Part shown: positions 18,029 to 26,647 of the stretch, piece after piece
Position numbering within the stretch: position 1 is the first letter of the stretch
How the letters are laid out: the number at the start of each line of letters is the position of its first letter
Source: Bradyrhizobium forestalis
GTDB lineage: Bacteria; Pseudomonadota; Alphaproteobacteria; Rhizobiales; Xanthobacteraceae
Length of the DNA stretch: 64,000 nucleotides
Direction of reading: 5' to 3'
Assembly (NCBI RefSeq): GCF_002795245.1
Contig: NZ_PGVG01000009.1
Location: 168,040 to 232,039, forward strand
The notes under the pieces: model-generated
What the model was told of the DNA's origin: nothing
Databases searched by the model: none
Seen by the model: the letters and a program-made list of their open reading frames with translations, nothing else
Translations under genes and position numbers: made by a program

Positions 18029-20164
18029 TCAATCCCTGAACAGAAGGTCTCGGGTCAAGTCATCAATCATGGTGACCGCTTCAAGCGCTGCCCTCAATCG
18101 CTCGCGGTCGGGGGCCGACAATCGCTTTACCAAGACCGCATTGGAGGGCGGCGTTCCCTGCGCCACATCCACGATCTGTTGCGCCACGATCAGCTCCAGA
18201 AAGACGCCATGGGCCTCGTCGAGCGCATCGAGATCGGTCTCGCCGCGGCCAACCACGGCCTTCACGCCGGCGAGTCGCTGCGGTGTCGACCGGCCCATTA
18301 CATGGTAGCGGATTGCCATCGCACGCGCTGCAGCGACCAGGCCGAACAGTCCGGCTGCCTTCAGGTCGATACGGCCGCCTTCGGTGCGGATGCCACCGAA
18401 GAATTTCAGGCTCCTGGGGACGCTGATCCCATCGACCAGAAGCTTGGCGAATGCGACCTGCCCCTCGGCTGCCGCGAAGGCAGCCTGCCTGACGGAGACG
18501 GCAAGGCTGCCGTCGCCGTGAACGGCCCGCAGGTCGAAGAAGATATCCACCGACAGCAGATCCTTTGGATTGGCGCGCCAGACCCAGTGTTCGATGCGGT
18601 CCCGCCAGGTCGCTACCGAGCCGCGCCAGGGCGGGTTTTTCGCCATGACGCCACCCCTGCAATACGGCACACCGGCCTCATGCAGAATATCTGCGACGTG
18701 CGCTCCGAACGCCGCAAACCAGCGATCCTCGTCGCCTCCCGGTTCGCCTCGCTCGAAAATCACGGCATTGTCCTGATCCAACGCCAGCAGGCTTTCGCCG
18801 CGTCCGGCAGACCCGAGCACGACCAGCGTGTATGGCGACGGGGGGGCGCCCTCGCCGCGCTCCCGCATGAGCCGCTCGGCAATCACAGCGGCCTGACGGG
18901 TGAGGGCGCAGAGTTCGCTGGAAATCACGTCCGCAATCTGACGGCCGGACAATGCTTCCGCAAAAAGCACCTCCGCGACCCGCGGCAGCTTCGCCCAGGC
19001 AACCGCCAGCGCGTGCGTGTCCGAGGCATCCTCGATCTCGTCCCCGAGCGATATGGCCTCCCCTGCCCGCAGACGCAGCAGGTCCCGCGCGGACAACGCA
19101 CCGACCACGCGGCCGGCCTCATCGACAACGCCTAGATGACGGGTCTTGAGGCGATTCATCCGGCCAATCGCGCGATAGACAAGCGCGTCCTCAGCAACCG
19201 ACGCCAGCGGCTTGCTCATGATCCGGTGCACCGGCAGCTCGAGCGCTGGGGCACCGAGGCTGGCGATCGCCCGCAGCACGTCGCGCTCGGTGACGATTCC
19301 CGCCTCGACGGCCTTGACGTCATCCGCGGCCGCATCCGGCGCGCTGATGTACACAGCCGATATTCTCTCGCTCGTCATTCGCGACAGGGCACCGCTTACC
19401 GAAACATCCGCCCCGACGAAAATGGCCGGAGACCGCATGATGTCGCGGTTGCGGTGACGGTAGGCATAGGCGTCAAACCGCTTCAGCGCTTGTTCTGCAT
19501 CGATGCGGGCCGTCGCTTCGACCGCCTCGATCCAGCCCATCCGCACCTGATCATCGAGCACGGCAGTGAGCGCACGACAGGACCGCTCGGCTTGAGCAAG
19601 GGTACGGATACCATGCTCCCGCAGCCTCGGCAGCAGCGCCAGGAATACCCGTGCCGTCGTGATCGCATCGCCGAGGGCGGAGTGCCGACCGACCACGTCG
19701 ATGCCAAGCCAGGTCGCCAGGTTCTCCAGCTCATATCCGCCCAGTTCCGGCGCAACGATCTCTGCGAGCAGCCTGGTATCGAGCGTTCGAGGCCGGGACC
19801 ATGGCAATCCCGCCAGATCGCATTCGCGCTTCAGGACCGCGAGATCGAAACCGATCATGTGCCCGATGACGACAGTCCGGCCGAGGAACGCTTCGAAACG
19901 CGGCCAGATATCTGCGAACAGCGGCGATTCAGCGACCGTGGCATCGTCGATGCCGTGAATGCGCGTCGTCTCGGGGGGGATCGGTTGATCGGGCGGCCGC
20001 AGCAATTGAACAAACGAACCGCCATCGACCAGCTTGCCGGCCGACAGACGGACGCCGGCAAGCTCGATCACCCGTGCCTTGCGTGGGTCGAGCCCGGTGG
20101 TTTCGGCATCGATGACAACGGCGTCGAGCGACAAAAGCGGGGCAGCACCACTCGTCCTTTCCAT
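18029..20164 (-). CDS. Exonuclease (DnaQ-like) - CBS pair - DUF294 nucleotidyltransferase fusion
   Basis: 711 residues with three modules. Residues 12-175: DEDDh exonuclease (DnaQ/RNase T type) with Asp19 and Glu21 (IDAETTGLD), HMIGFDLAVL, and HSALGDAITTARVF. Residues about 245-385: two CBS domains (IVTERDVLRAIASLG, SARDLLRLRAGEAI), usually adenine-nucleotide sensors. Residues about 390-711: DUF294, a PII-uridylyltransferase-like nucleotidyltransferase with GSAGRGES and LDQDNAV, plus the C-terminal DUF294_C. All motif residues look intact. ATG 20164 follows GGGGAGG at good spacing. In many genomes it accompanies DUF4212/SSS acetate-type symporters; its substrate is unknown. Confidence 0.93.
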   Translation of the reverse strand: MERTSGAAPLLSLDAVVIDAETTGLDPRKARVIELAGVRLSAGKLVDGGSFVQLLRPPDQPIPPETTRIHGIDDATVAESPLFADIWPRFEAFLGRTVVIGHMIGFDLAVLKRECDLAGLPWSRPRTLDTRLLAEIVAPELGGYELENLATWLGIDVVGRHSALGDAITTARVFLALLPRLREHGIRTLAQAERSCRALTAVLDDQVRMGWIEAVEATARIDAEQALKRFDAYAYRHRNRDIMRSPAIFVGADVSVSGALSRMTSERISAVYISAPDAAADDVKAVEAGIVTERDVLRAIASLGAPALELPVHRIMSKPLASVAEDALVYRAIGRMNRLKTRHLGVVDEAGRVVGALSARDLLRLRAGEAISLGDEIEDASDTHALAVAWAKLPRVAEVLFAEALSGRQIADVISSELCALTRQAAVIAERLMRERGEGAPPSPYTLVVLGSAGRGESLLALDQDNAVIFERGEPGGDEDRWFAAFGAHVADILHEAGVPYCRGGVMAKNPPWRGSVATWRDRIEHWVWRANPKDLLSVDIFFDLRAVHGDGSLAVSVRQAAFAAAEGQVAFAKLLVDGISVPRSLKFFGGIRTEGGRIDLKAAGLFGLVAAARAMAIRYHVMGRSTPQRLAGVKAVVGRGETDLDALDEAHGVFLELIVAQQIVDVAQGTPPSNAVLVKRLSAPDRERLRAALEAVTMIDDLTRDLLFRD

Positions 20165-20234
20165 TGTCCTCCCCTCGGAAAGCCGGACGTGCGATGCCGG
20201 CCGACAACCGGGCACCGGCAGAGGCCGGGCGGTC

Positions 20235-20843
20235 CTACTCCAGCAGCGTGTTGGTCACCGCAGCCGCATCGATGCGATCAACCAATTCGTCGTGGATGTT
20301 GCAAAGACTGACACGCAGGTAGTTGCGCGTCGTCTCGAAATCCCGTCCGCGCAGCTTTTCGTGGATCGGCATCATGGCAAAATAGGACTCCGCCAGCGGC
20401 TCGGGAATGTCCATCACGCGCTTGGGCGCATGCCCGCCGGCGAGGTCGAGCCGATGCTCCAGCTCGCGCCGCGCCTGCAGCCAGGCGACCTCGCCAATCG
20501 ACGGCGGCACTGGATAGCGATCAAAAACCGAAAGGACGACGAGGATCATCTGGTCGAGAACCGCCCTGCGCTGCATCCCGGCGTGTGGGCGCAACACCCC
20601 ATCGACCATCTCGCCGACCATCGCAAGCCCAAGCGGATAGGCCTGCCAGCGCGCATATTCGACCGCCTTTGCAAACCCTTCCTCGGCAAACAGGACCTTG
20701 GCGTAATGGCCGGCGCGGGCGCGCGAGTATTCGTAGATACCTTTCTGCGCGATGAACGCAGATTGTGCGTCGATGAAATCCGCGAGCTCCTGCCGCGTGC
20801 GAATCGGTGGACGGGGACGAAACAACTTTTCGAACAGCTTCAT
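20235..20843 (-). CDS. Conserved hypothetical protein of the symporter locus
   Basis: 202 residues, soluble and mostly helical: MKLFEKLFRPRPPIRTRQEL, ADFIDAQSAFIAQKGIYEYS, RARAGHYAKVLFAE, QAYPLGLAMVGEMV. No catalytic motif is recognised. ATG 20843 is chosen because AGGAAAAGG precedes it, giving the normal N-terminus. It is the first gene of a minus-strand unit with the exonuclease-CBS-DUF294 gene 70 bases downstream and is commonly found in that company, so a role in the same signalling or transport control is plausible. Confidence 0.8.
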   Translation of the reverse strand: MKLFEKLFRPRPPIRTRQELADFIDAQSAFIAQKGIYEYSRARAGHYAKVLFAEEGFAKAVEYARWQAYPLGLAMVGEMVDGVLRPHAGMQRRAVLDQMILVVLSVFDRYPVPPSIGEVAWLQARRELEHRLDLAGGHAPKRVMDIPEPLAESYFAMMPIHEKLRGRDFETTRNYLRVSLCNIHDELVDRIDAAAVTNTLLE

Positions 20844-21084
20844 TGCAGCCTTTTCCTGCCAGACGGGCCGGGTCACTTTCGCCCCTCAGCCCGCATCTGC
20901 AAAGCTCCATGTTCAGTGCGGCGTAGCCGTTAGCAGGCGCAACAAATTTTCCCGACAAAAGTATAATAAGCGGTTGCCACCTACGGTGTTAGCCTCGCGC
21001 TACTTCCAAATTGGCATAAGACCAGTTGAAGCAGCGGCGCGGGGGACGCCGCATTGATGGGATTGCAGTCCCTCGATCTTTAAT

Positions 21085-21110
21085 CCCGGCGCATTTGCGG
21101 ACCGGGTTTT
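21085..21110 (+). promoter_or_regulatory. Terminator-like hairpin in the leader of the symporter operon
   Basis: CCCGG...CCGGG with a 12-base loop, immediately followed by TTTTTA and then the Shine-Dalgarno GGGAGGA of the DUF4212 gene. The short stem followed by T's could act as an attenuator or RNA thermometer-like block, but 5-6 base pairs is marginal. Confidence 0.25.
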
Positions 21111-21129
21111 TAGGGAGGATTTGCAACCA

Positions 21130-21408
21130 ATGACCGACCAGACAAACCTGAAAGAAAGAGAGGTAGCGCACTGGGCGAAGACCTCGCGCCTAATGTTCAC
21201 GCATCTCGCCATCTGGTTCTTCTTCGGCTTCATCATCCACATGTTCGTGGTGCCGCTCAACAGGATCATCATCCCGGTCCTCGGTTTCCCGCTTGGCTTC
21301 TATATGGCGGCGCAGGGATCGCTCATTGTGTTCGTGGTGATGCTGTTCATGTTTGCGAAGCAGCAGGACAAGATCGACCGCGAATTCGATTTCGCTGAGG
21401 ACGATTGA
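21130..21408 (+). CDS. DUF4212 protein, small subunit of sodium/solute symporter
   Basis: 92 residues with two membrane helices (TSRLMFTHLAIWFFFGFIIH and FYMAAQGSLIVFVVMLFMF) and the N-terminal family hallmark REVAHWAKTSRLM. DUF4212 proteins are always encoded directly before SSS symporters of the VC_2705 type, and probably form a complex with them. ATG 21130 has a strong GGGAGGA; the upstream in-frame TTG is rejected. The symporter ATG follows after 14 bases. Confidence 0.94.
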   Translation: MTDQTNLKEREVAHWAKTSRLMFTHLAIWFFFGFIIHMFVVPLNRIIIPVLGFPLGFYMAAQGSLIVFVVMLFMFAKQQDKIDREFDFAEDD

Positions 21409-21422
21409 GGGGGGAAGAGACC

Positions 21423-23402
21423 ATGGCTACTCAAGCCGCTACGAGCAGCTCGGACTTCATCAAGAATCTGGGCAAGATGTATGGCACCTACACAGGTGGG
21501 TTCCTCGCATTCATCCTGTTCCTCGCAATTCTCGAGCAGGTCGGCGTTCCCAACAGGATCCTCGGCTACCTGTTCGTGTTTTTTACACTCGCGGTCTACG
21601 CCATCATCGGGGTCATGACGCGAACCGCACAGGTCTCGGAGTATTACGTCGCCGGCCGGCGCGTCCCTGCTTTCTACAACGGCATGGCGACGGGCGCCGA
21701 CTGGATGTCAGCGGCATCGTTCGTCGGCATGGCGGGCACACTGTTCTTGCTTGGCTATGACGGCCTCGCCTGGGTGCTTGGCTGGACTGGCGGGTTTGTG
21801 CTGGTGTCCATCCTGATTGGGCCCTACCTGCGCAAGTTCGGTGCCTATACGGTGCCCGACTTCCTGTCCTTCCGTTACGGCGGCAATTTTGCGCGATTTC
21901 TCGGCGTGATCGTGCTGGTTGCCTGCTCCTTCACCTATGTCACGGCGCAGATTTACGGCACCGGCCTTATTGCATCGCGATTCCTCGGCATGCAGTTCGA
22001 AGTCGCGGTATTCGCGGGGCTGGTCGGAATCCTGCTCTGCGCCATGTTGGGTGGTATGCGGGCGGTTACCTGGACGCAGATCGCGCAATACGTCGTGCTG
22101 ATCATAGCCTATCTGACACCGATCGTGATCCTGTCCATCAAGAAATATGGAATTCCGATCCCGGAACTCACCTACGGACAGGCAATCGCGGATATCACCG
22201 CGCGAGAGCAGCAAATGCTGGCGACGGGTCTGGCGACAGCCGCGGCGCTCAAGCCGCATATCCAGCCCTTCATCAACTATAGCCCGCTCAACTTCTTCGC
22301 GATCATCATGTGCATGATGGTCGGCACGGCTTCGCTGCCGCATATCCTCATGCGCTATTTCACCACCCCGTCGGTGCGTGAGGCGCGCCAATCCGTGGCG
22401 TGGTCGCTGTTGTTCATCTTCCTGCTGTACTTCTCGGCGCCAGCCTACGCGGCGTTCTCGAAGCTGGAAGTCTATACCAACATCATCGGCAGGGACCTGT
22501 CGGCCATTCGTCCATGGCTGTTCACTTGGGGCGAACTCGGGCTGATCCAAATCTGCGGCAAGAACGCCACCAATATCGATGCCATCATTGCGGCCTGCAA
22601 GGCGGTCGCCGGACATCCCGGCGTCGTGAGGCTGCAGGACTTCGTCATCAATACGGACGTGATCGTGCTTTCCACGCCGGAAATCGCGGGCCTTCCGTAT
22701 GTGATTTCGGGTCTCGTGGCGGCCGGAGGTCTCGCCGCAGCGTTGTCCACCGCTGACGGGCTGCTGCTCGCCATCGCGAACGCGCTGTCGCATGACATCT
22801 ACTACAAGATGATCGACCCGAACGCGCCGACCATGCGCCGTCTCACGGTGGCGCGCGCTCTTCTGGTGGGCGTCGCCGTGATCGCGGCCGCGACGGCCGC
22901 CACCAAGCCTGCGGACATCCTGGCCATGGTCGGCTGGGCGTTCTCGCTTGCAATGGCGGGCAATTTCCCGGCGCTCGTGATGGGCGTCTGGTGGAAACGC
23001 ACGACGGCGGCCGGTGCGATCTGCGGCATCATCGCCGGCTTCGGCCTGTGCCTGTTCTACCTGGTGACGACCCGGTATTTCCCGGGTGCCGGCGTCAAAT
23101 ATTTCGGCATGACGTCACTGACCAACCCGCTGACAGGAGCGCCGCTGGTCGATATTGCCAAAGCCATGGCGCTGCCCAACGCGATGGAGAGCTTCCCGAC
23201 GCTCGCGCACCCGCTGGCCAACAAGGTCGGCTGGTTCGACCTTACCAACATCGCCTGCGGACTCCTCGGGGCACCGCTCGGCTTCCTCGTCATCTATATC
23301 GTCAGCAAGCTCGGCCGGGAGCCGTCAAGGGAAATGCAGGCCTATGTTGATGACATCAGGAGGCCGCGAGGCAGAACGGTGCTTGAGGAAAAGACCACCT
23401 GA
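21423..23402 (+). CDS. Sodium:solute symporter, VC_2705 subfamily (acetate/lactate-type)
   Basis: 659 residues with about 13-14 membrane helices of the SSS fold. Hallmarks: SEYYVAGRRVPAFYNGMATG, ADWMSAASFVGMAGTLFLLG, a PDFLSFRYGG loop, and GLAAALSTADGLLLAIANAL with the serine/aspartate pair typical of sodium site 2 in SSS proteins. A 60-residue loop near residues 355-415 with two cysteines (IQICGKNA, AACKAV) interrupts the usual spacing. Located in the inner membrane; imports a small carboxylate, most likely acetate, lactate or pyruvate, with sodium. Coupled to DUF4212 upstream. Confidence 0.94.
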   Translation: MATQAATSSSDFIKNLGKMYGTYTGGFLAFILFLAILEQVGVPNRILGYLFVFFTLAVYAIIGVMTRTAQVSEYYVAGRRVPAFYNGMATGADWMSAASFVGMAGTLFLLGYDGLAWVLGWTGGFVLVSILIGPYLRKFGAYTVPDFLSFRYGGNFARFLGVIVLVACSFTYVTAQIYGTGLIASRFLGMQFEVAVFAGLVGILLCAMLGGMRAVTWTQIAQYVVLIIAYLTPIVILSIKKYGIPIPELTYGQAIADITAREQQMLATGLATAAALKPHIQPFINYSPLNFFAIIMCMMVGTASLPHILMRYFTTPSVREARQSVAWSLLFIFLLYFSAPAYAAFSKLEVYTNIIGRDLSAIRPWLFTWGELGLIQICGKNATNIDAIIAACKAVAGHPGVVRLQDFVINTDVIVLSTPEIAGLPYVISGLVAAGGLAAALSTADGLLLAIANALSHDIYYKMIDPNAPTMRRLTVARALLVGVAVIAAATAATKPADILAMVGWAFSLAMAGNFPALVMGVWWKRTTAAGAICGIIAGFGLCLFYLVTTRYFPGAGVKYFGMTSLTNPLTGAPLVDIAKAMALPNAMESFPTLAHPLANKVGWFDLTNIACGLLGAPLGFLVIYIVSKLGREPSREMQAYVDDIRRPRGRTVLEEKTT

Positions 23403-23560
23403 GGTATCGCAGCACTTCATTATCGGCAGATGGGGCCCCTCGGGCCCCATCTTTGTTTGCCGCGCAACGTCTGTCTTGTCGGGACACGCGCCCCTTGCCA
23501 TTGTCGTGCAAGAGGCAGGTTGCGAAGATTGAGCTGCCCGGCTGCGAGGGGAAACGTCCT

Positions 23561-23881
23561 TTGGATACCGCAACGTCACTTGCTTCGTATTGGTACTTTC
23601 ATCTGCCCAATTTCCTGCTCGCGGCATTGATGTACACATTGCTTGGCCGCGTCCTGCTTGGTCTGATGGTCGATGCGGACTCGCCGAACTACATCTGGCG
23701 ATTCTTTTGTCGAATCACCGATCCCGTCGTAGCGGTCGTCGCAGTTGTGACACCGAAGGCAACCCCACCGGTGGTGCTGTGGCTGTTCGGATTCGTCTGG
23801 CTGTTCTGGCTGCGGGTCGCGTTTCACTACACATTGCTGCTGCTCAATCTCGCCCCCCGATTTGGCGGAGCGGCCTCATGA
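23561..23881 (+). CDS. Small membrane protein (YggT-like)
   Basis: 106 residues beginning with a TTG codon that has GAGGGG eight bases upstream; the ORF extends further left but without a good start. Two to three membrane helices: NFLLAALMYTLLGRVLL and PVVLWLFGFVWLFWLRVAF. The pattern (helix, short loop RITDPVVAVVAVVTPK, helix) resembles YggT-family proteins. It overlaps the following gene by four bases and lies 158 bases after the symporter gene, probably in the same transcript. Confidence 0.7.
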   Translation: MDTATSLASYWYFHLPNFLLAALMYTLLGRVLLGLMVDADSPNYIWRFFCRITDPVVAVVAVVTPKATPPVVLWLFGFVWLFWLRVAFHYTLLLLNLAPRFGGAAS

Positions 23882-24201
23882 GCCGCAGTTTCTATTTCAT
23901 CGGAATTGCATTTTTCGGAATGATCAACGGCATCTTCAACCAGCTGTCGCTGATCTTCACGCTCCTGTACGCGCAGATGCTCGCCGGCCCGCTGCTTTTC
24001 GGAAGTCTGTCGCTGACGCTGATGTTCGCATCGCTGATGGTCTCGACCGCCACCGTCATTCTTGGCGGAATTCCGGCGGCGATCTACGAGCGGGTCACCG
24101 GCGCGGCGGAATCGAACAGCGTCTCACTCTGGATATGGCTTGCTGGCACCGCAATCCTCTCGCTTCCGGCTGTCGGGAACTTTCTCAAGATCGGACTGTA
24201 G
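23878..24201 (+). CDS. Small membrane protein, hypothetical
   Basis: 107 residues, about three membrane helices (SFYFIGIAFFGMINGIFNQL, GSLSLTLMFASLMVSTATVI, SVSLWIWLAGTAILSLP). No recognised family. Start overlaps the previous stop (ATGA), so the two are co-translated. May be a subunit or accessory of the nearby transport system. Confidence 0.72.
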   Translation: MSRSFYFIGIAFFGMINGIFNQLSLIFTLLYAQMLAGPLLFGSLSLTLMFASLMVSTATVILGGIPAAIYERVTGAAESNSVSLWIWLAGTAILSLPAVGNFLKIGL

Positions 24202-24302
24202 CCGCTGAAGCGGCGTTGAGGACGGGTCGCGCCGGCGCTACGCTGGAACCAGCTCCTCAATCCGATGTGGCGGGTCAATTTCGATCGACGGAGTAGCGGC
24301 TC

Positions 24303-24671
24303 ATGGAAGAGATGCGCCGTATCGCATATGAGACTGTGTTGCGCGCATGCGGGTTCGCTTCGCTCGCCATCTTCTGCGTCATGATCGGCCTGTCCTTCCT
24401 CCCGCGCATCGCGTTTCAGGCGGGAGGCTTTCTGAGCATGGCAATGACTCTTGTCCTCGCCTTCAAGGCCCGCGAAGCCCGAACCAAGGATCATCGCCGG
24501 ACCGAGATGTGGCTCTATCTTCCCAAGGAGCACCGTCCGCCCCAAGCCCATGCGCAGAAGACGATTTCAACGGTCATGCGCGAGACCTATCTGCTGTTCG
24601 CGTGCTGGACCGCGATCGTCTCCATCGTGATGTGGACGGTCGCGTTGATCTTCTCCCTGATTGGACTTTAG
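24303..24671 (+). CDS. Small membrane protein, hypothetical
   Basis: 122 residues: a first pair of helices (ACGFASLAIFCVMIGLSFLP and a following one in AFQAGGFLSMAMTLVLAFK), a hydrophilic middle (ARTKDHRRTEMWLYLPKEHR), and a C-terminal helix (WTAIVSIVMWTVALIFSLIG). ATG 24303 follows GGAG. Third of three small membrane-protein genes after the symporter; no family recognised. Confidence 0.72.
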   Translation: MEEMRRIAYETVLRACGFASLAIFCVMIGLSFLPRIAFQAGGFLSMAMTLVLAFKAREARTKDHRRTEMWLYLPKEHRPPQAHAQKTISTVMRETYLLFACWTAIVSIVMWTVALIFSLIGL

Positions 24672-24916
24672 TCTGACTTCATCATCTCTGCCGATCCGCG
24701 CAGGTATCTTGCGGCCGTCTTATCGACAGGATTTCGGCGCAATCGCTCCGATATCAGACGTACTCGCCGTTTGCGTGTAATCCAAAAGTCGGTCCAGCCG
24801 AAAGTACTATTGGGCCGGACGCGGCAAACATGTAAGTGCTCGCTCCGATTAACTGCGCGCCTGCATGGCGCAGATCAGTATTCGAATCCAAAAAAGACAA
24901 GCGGGAGCGAATCGGA

Positions 24917-26584
24917 ATGACGACAATAACTGCGACATCGGCACCAGGCAGCGCCGGCATGACGAAGGACGAACGTTTCGTCATTCTCGCCTCCTCGCTC
25001 GGTACTGTCTTCGAGTGGTACGACTTCTACCTCTACGGTTCGCTCGCCTCGATCATCGGCGTGCAGTTCTTCTCGGACTATCCGCCGGCCACCCGCGACA
25101 TCTTCGCGCTGCTGGCGTTTGCCGCCGGCTTCCTGGTGCGGCCGTTCGGCGCGATCGTGTTCGGCCGTATCGGCGACATCGTCGGCCGCAAATACACCTT
25201 CCTCGTCACCATCCTGATCATGGGTCTGTCGACCTTCATCGTCGGCCTGCTCCCCAGCGCGGCAACCATCGGCATCGCGGCCCCGATCATCCTGATCGCG
25301 CTGCGCCTCGCCCAGGGCCTGGCGCTCGGCGGCGAGTATGGCGGCGCGGCGACCTATGTCGCGGAGCACGCTCCGCACGGCAAGCGCGGCTACTACACCT
25401 CCTTCATCCAGACCACGGCGACGCTCGGCCTGTTCCTGTCGCTGCTGGTGATCCTGTTCACCCGCACCGCGACCGGCGAGGCCGACTTCGCGAAGTGGGG
25501 CTGGCGCATCCCGTTCCTGGTCTCGGTGCTGCTGCTTGGAGTCTCGGTCTGGATCCGGCTTCGCCTCAATGAATCGCCGATCTTCCAGAAGATGAAGGAC
25601 GAGGGCAAGGGCTCGAAGGCGCCGCTGACGGAGGCCTTCGGCAACTGGCAGAACGGCAAGCTCGTGCTGCTCGCGCTGCTCGGCGGCGTGATGGGCCAGG
25701 GCGTGGTTTGGTACACCGGCCAGTTCTACGCGCTGTTCTTCCTGCAATCGATCCTGAAGGTCGACGGCTATACCGCCAACCTGCTGATCGCCTGGTCGCT
25801 GTTGCTCGGCACCGGCTTCTTCGTCGTGTTCGGCATGCTGTCCGACAGAATCGGCCGCAAGCCGATCATCCTCGGCGGCTGCCTGATCGCGGCGCTGACC
25901 TTCTTCCCGATCTTCAAGATGATCACCACCAACGCCAACCCGGCGCTGGAAAAGGCCATCGAGCAGGTCAAGGTTGAGGTGGTGGCCGATCCCAAAGGCT
26001 GCGGCGACCTGTTCAACCCGGTCGGCACCCGCGTCTTCAGCGCGCCCTGCGATACCGCACGCGCCTTCCTGTCGCAGTCGTCCGTCAAGTACTCGACGAG
26101 CTACGGCGCCGCCGGGTCAGGCGTGAAGGTCGTGGTCAACGGCAAGGACGTGCCCTACACCGATGCCAAGACGGGTAATCCCGCGATCACGGCGGCGGTG
26201 CAGGCGGCCGGCTATCCGAAGGCGGGCGACGCCGCCATCGTGAAGATGGCGCATCCGTTCGACATCTTCCGCCCGCAGGTGGCGGCGATCATCGGCCTGC
26301 TGTTCGTCCTCGTGGTCTATGTCACCATGGTGTACGGCCCGATCGCGGCGATGCTGGTCGAACTGTTCCCGACCCGCATCCGCTACACCTCGATGTCGCT
26401 GCCCTACCACATCGGCAACGGCTGGTTCGGCGGCCTCCTGCCCGCCACCGCCTTCGCCATCGTGGCCTCGACCGGCGACATCTATGCCGGCCTCTGGTAC
26501 CCGATCATCTTCGCGGCGATCACCGTCGTGATCGGATTCCTGTTCCTGCCGGAGACCAAGGACGTCGACATCAAGGCGACCTGA
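24917..26584 (+). CDS. MFS transporter, MHS (metabolite:H+ symporter) family
   Basis: 555 residues, 12 predicted helices. The MHS signatures are clear: GTVFEWYDFYLYGSLA at helix 1 and RPFGAIVFGRIGDIVGRKYT between helices 2 and 3, plus GLALGGEYGGAATYVAEHAP and SDRIGRKP in the second half. Unusual is an extra hydrophilic stretch of about 110 residues near 336-450, with two cysteines (KGCGDLF, SAPCDTA), between helices 8 and 9. ATG 24917 is chosen by the N-terminal MTTITATSAPGS. Substrate may be an organic acid, as for KgtP/ProP relatives; not determinable. Confidence 0.92.
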   Translation: MTTITATSAPGSAGMTKDERFVILASSLGTVFEWYDFYLYGSLASIIGVQFFSDYPPATRDIFALLAFAAGFLVRPFGAIVFGRIGDIVGRKYTFLVTILIMGLSTFIVGLLPSAATIGIAAPIILIALRLAQGLALGGEYGGAATYVAEHAPHGKRGYYTSFIQTTATLGLFLSLLVILFTRTATGEADFAKWGWRIPFLVSVLLLGVSVWIRLRLNESPIFQKMKDEGKGSKAPLTEAFGNWQNGKLVLLALLGGVMGQGVVWYTGQFYALFFLQSILKVDGYTANLLIAWSLLLGTGFFVVFGMLSDRIGRKPIILGGCLIAALTFFPIFKMITTNANPALEKAIEQVKVEVVADPKGCGDLFNPVGTRVFSAPCDTARAFLSQSSVKYSTSYGAAGSGVKVVVNGKDVPYTDAKTGNPAITAAVQAAGYPKAGDAAIVKMAHPFDIFRPQVAAIIGLLFVLVVYVTMVYGPIAAMLVELFPTRIRYTSMSLPYHIGNGWFGGLLPATAFAIVASTGDIYAGLWYPIIFAAITVVIGFLFLPETKDVDIKAT

Positions 26585-26607
26585 TCGACAGCACGATCGA
26601 CGACACG

Positions 26608-26640
26608 AACCGGCCGCGGTCTCCGCGGCCGGTTTTGTTT
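26608..26640 (+). terminator. Rho-independent terminator after MFS gene
   Basis: Twelve-base-pair stem AACCGGCCGCGG / CCGCGGCCGGTT with a 3-base loop, then TTGTTT. Sits between the MFS gene (stop 26584) and the convergent gene ending at 26648, so it may act for both. Confidence 0.88.
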
Positions 26641-26647
26641 CGAGCGC

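Noticed and set aside
21010..21035. Possible sigma54 promoter (TTGGCAT...TTGAAG) before the symporter operon
   Set aside because: The GC of the -12 element is missing at the right spacing (GG-N10-GT).
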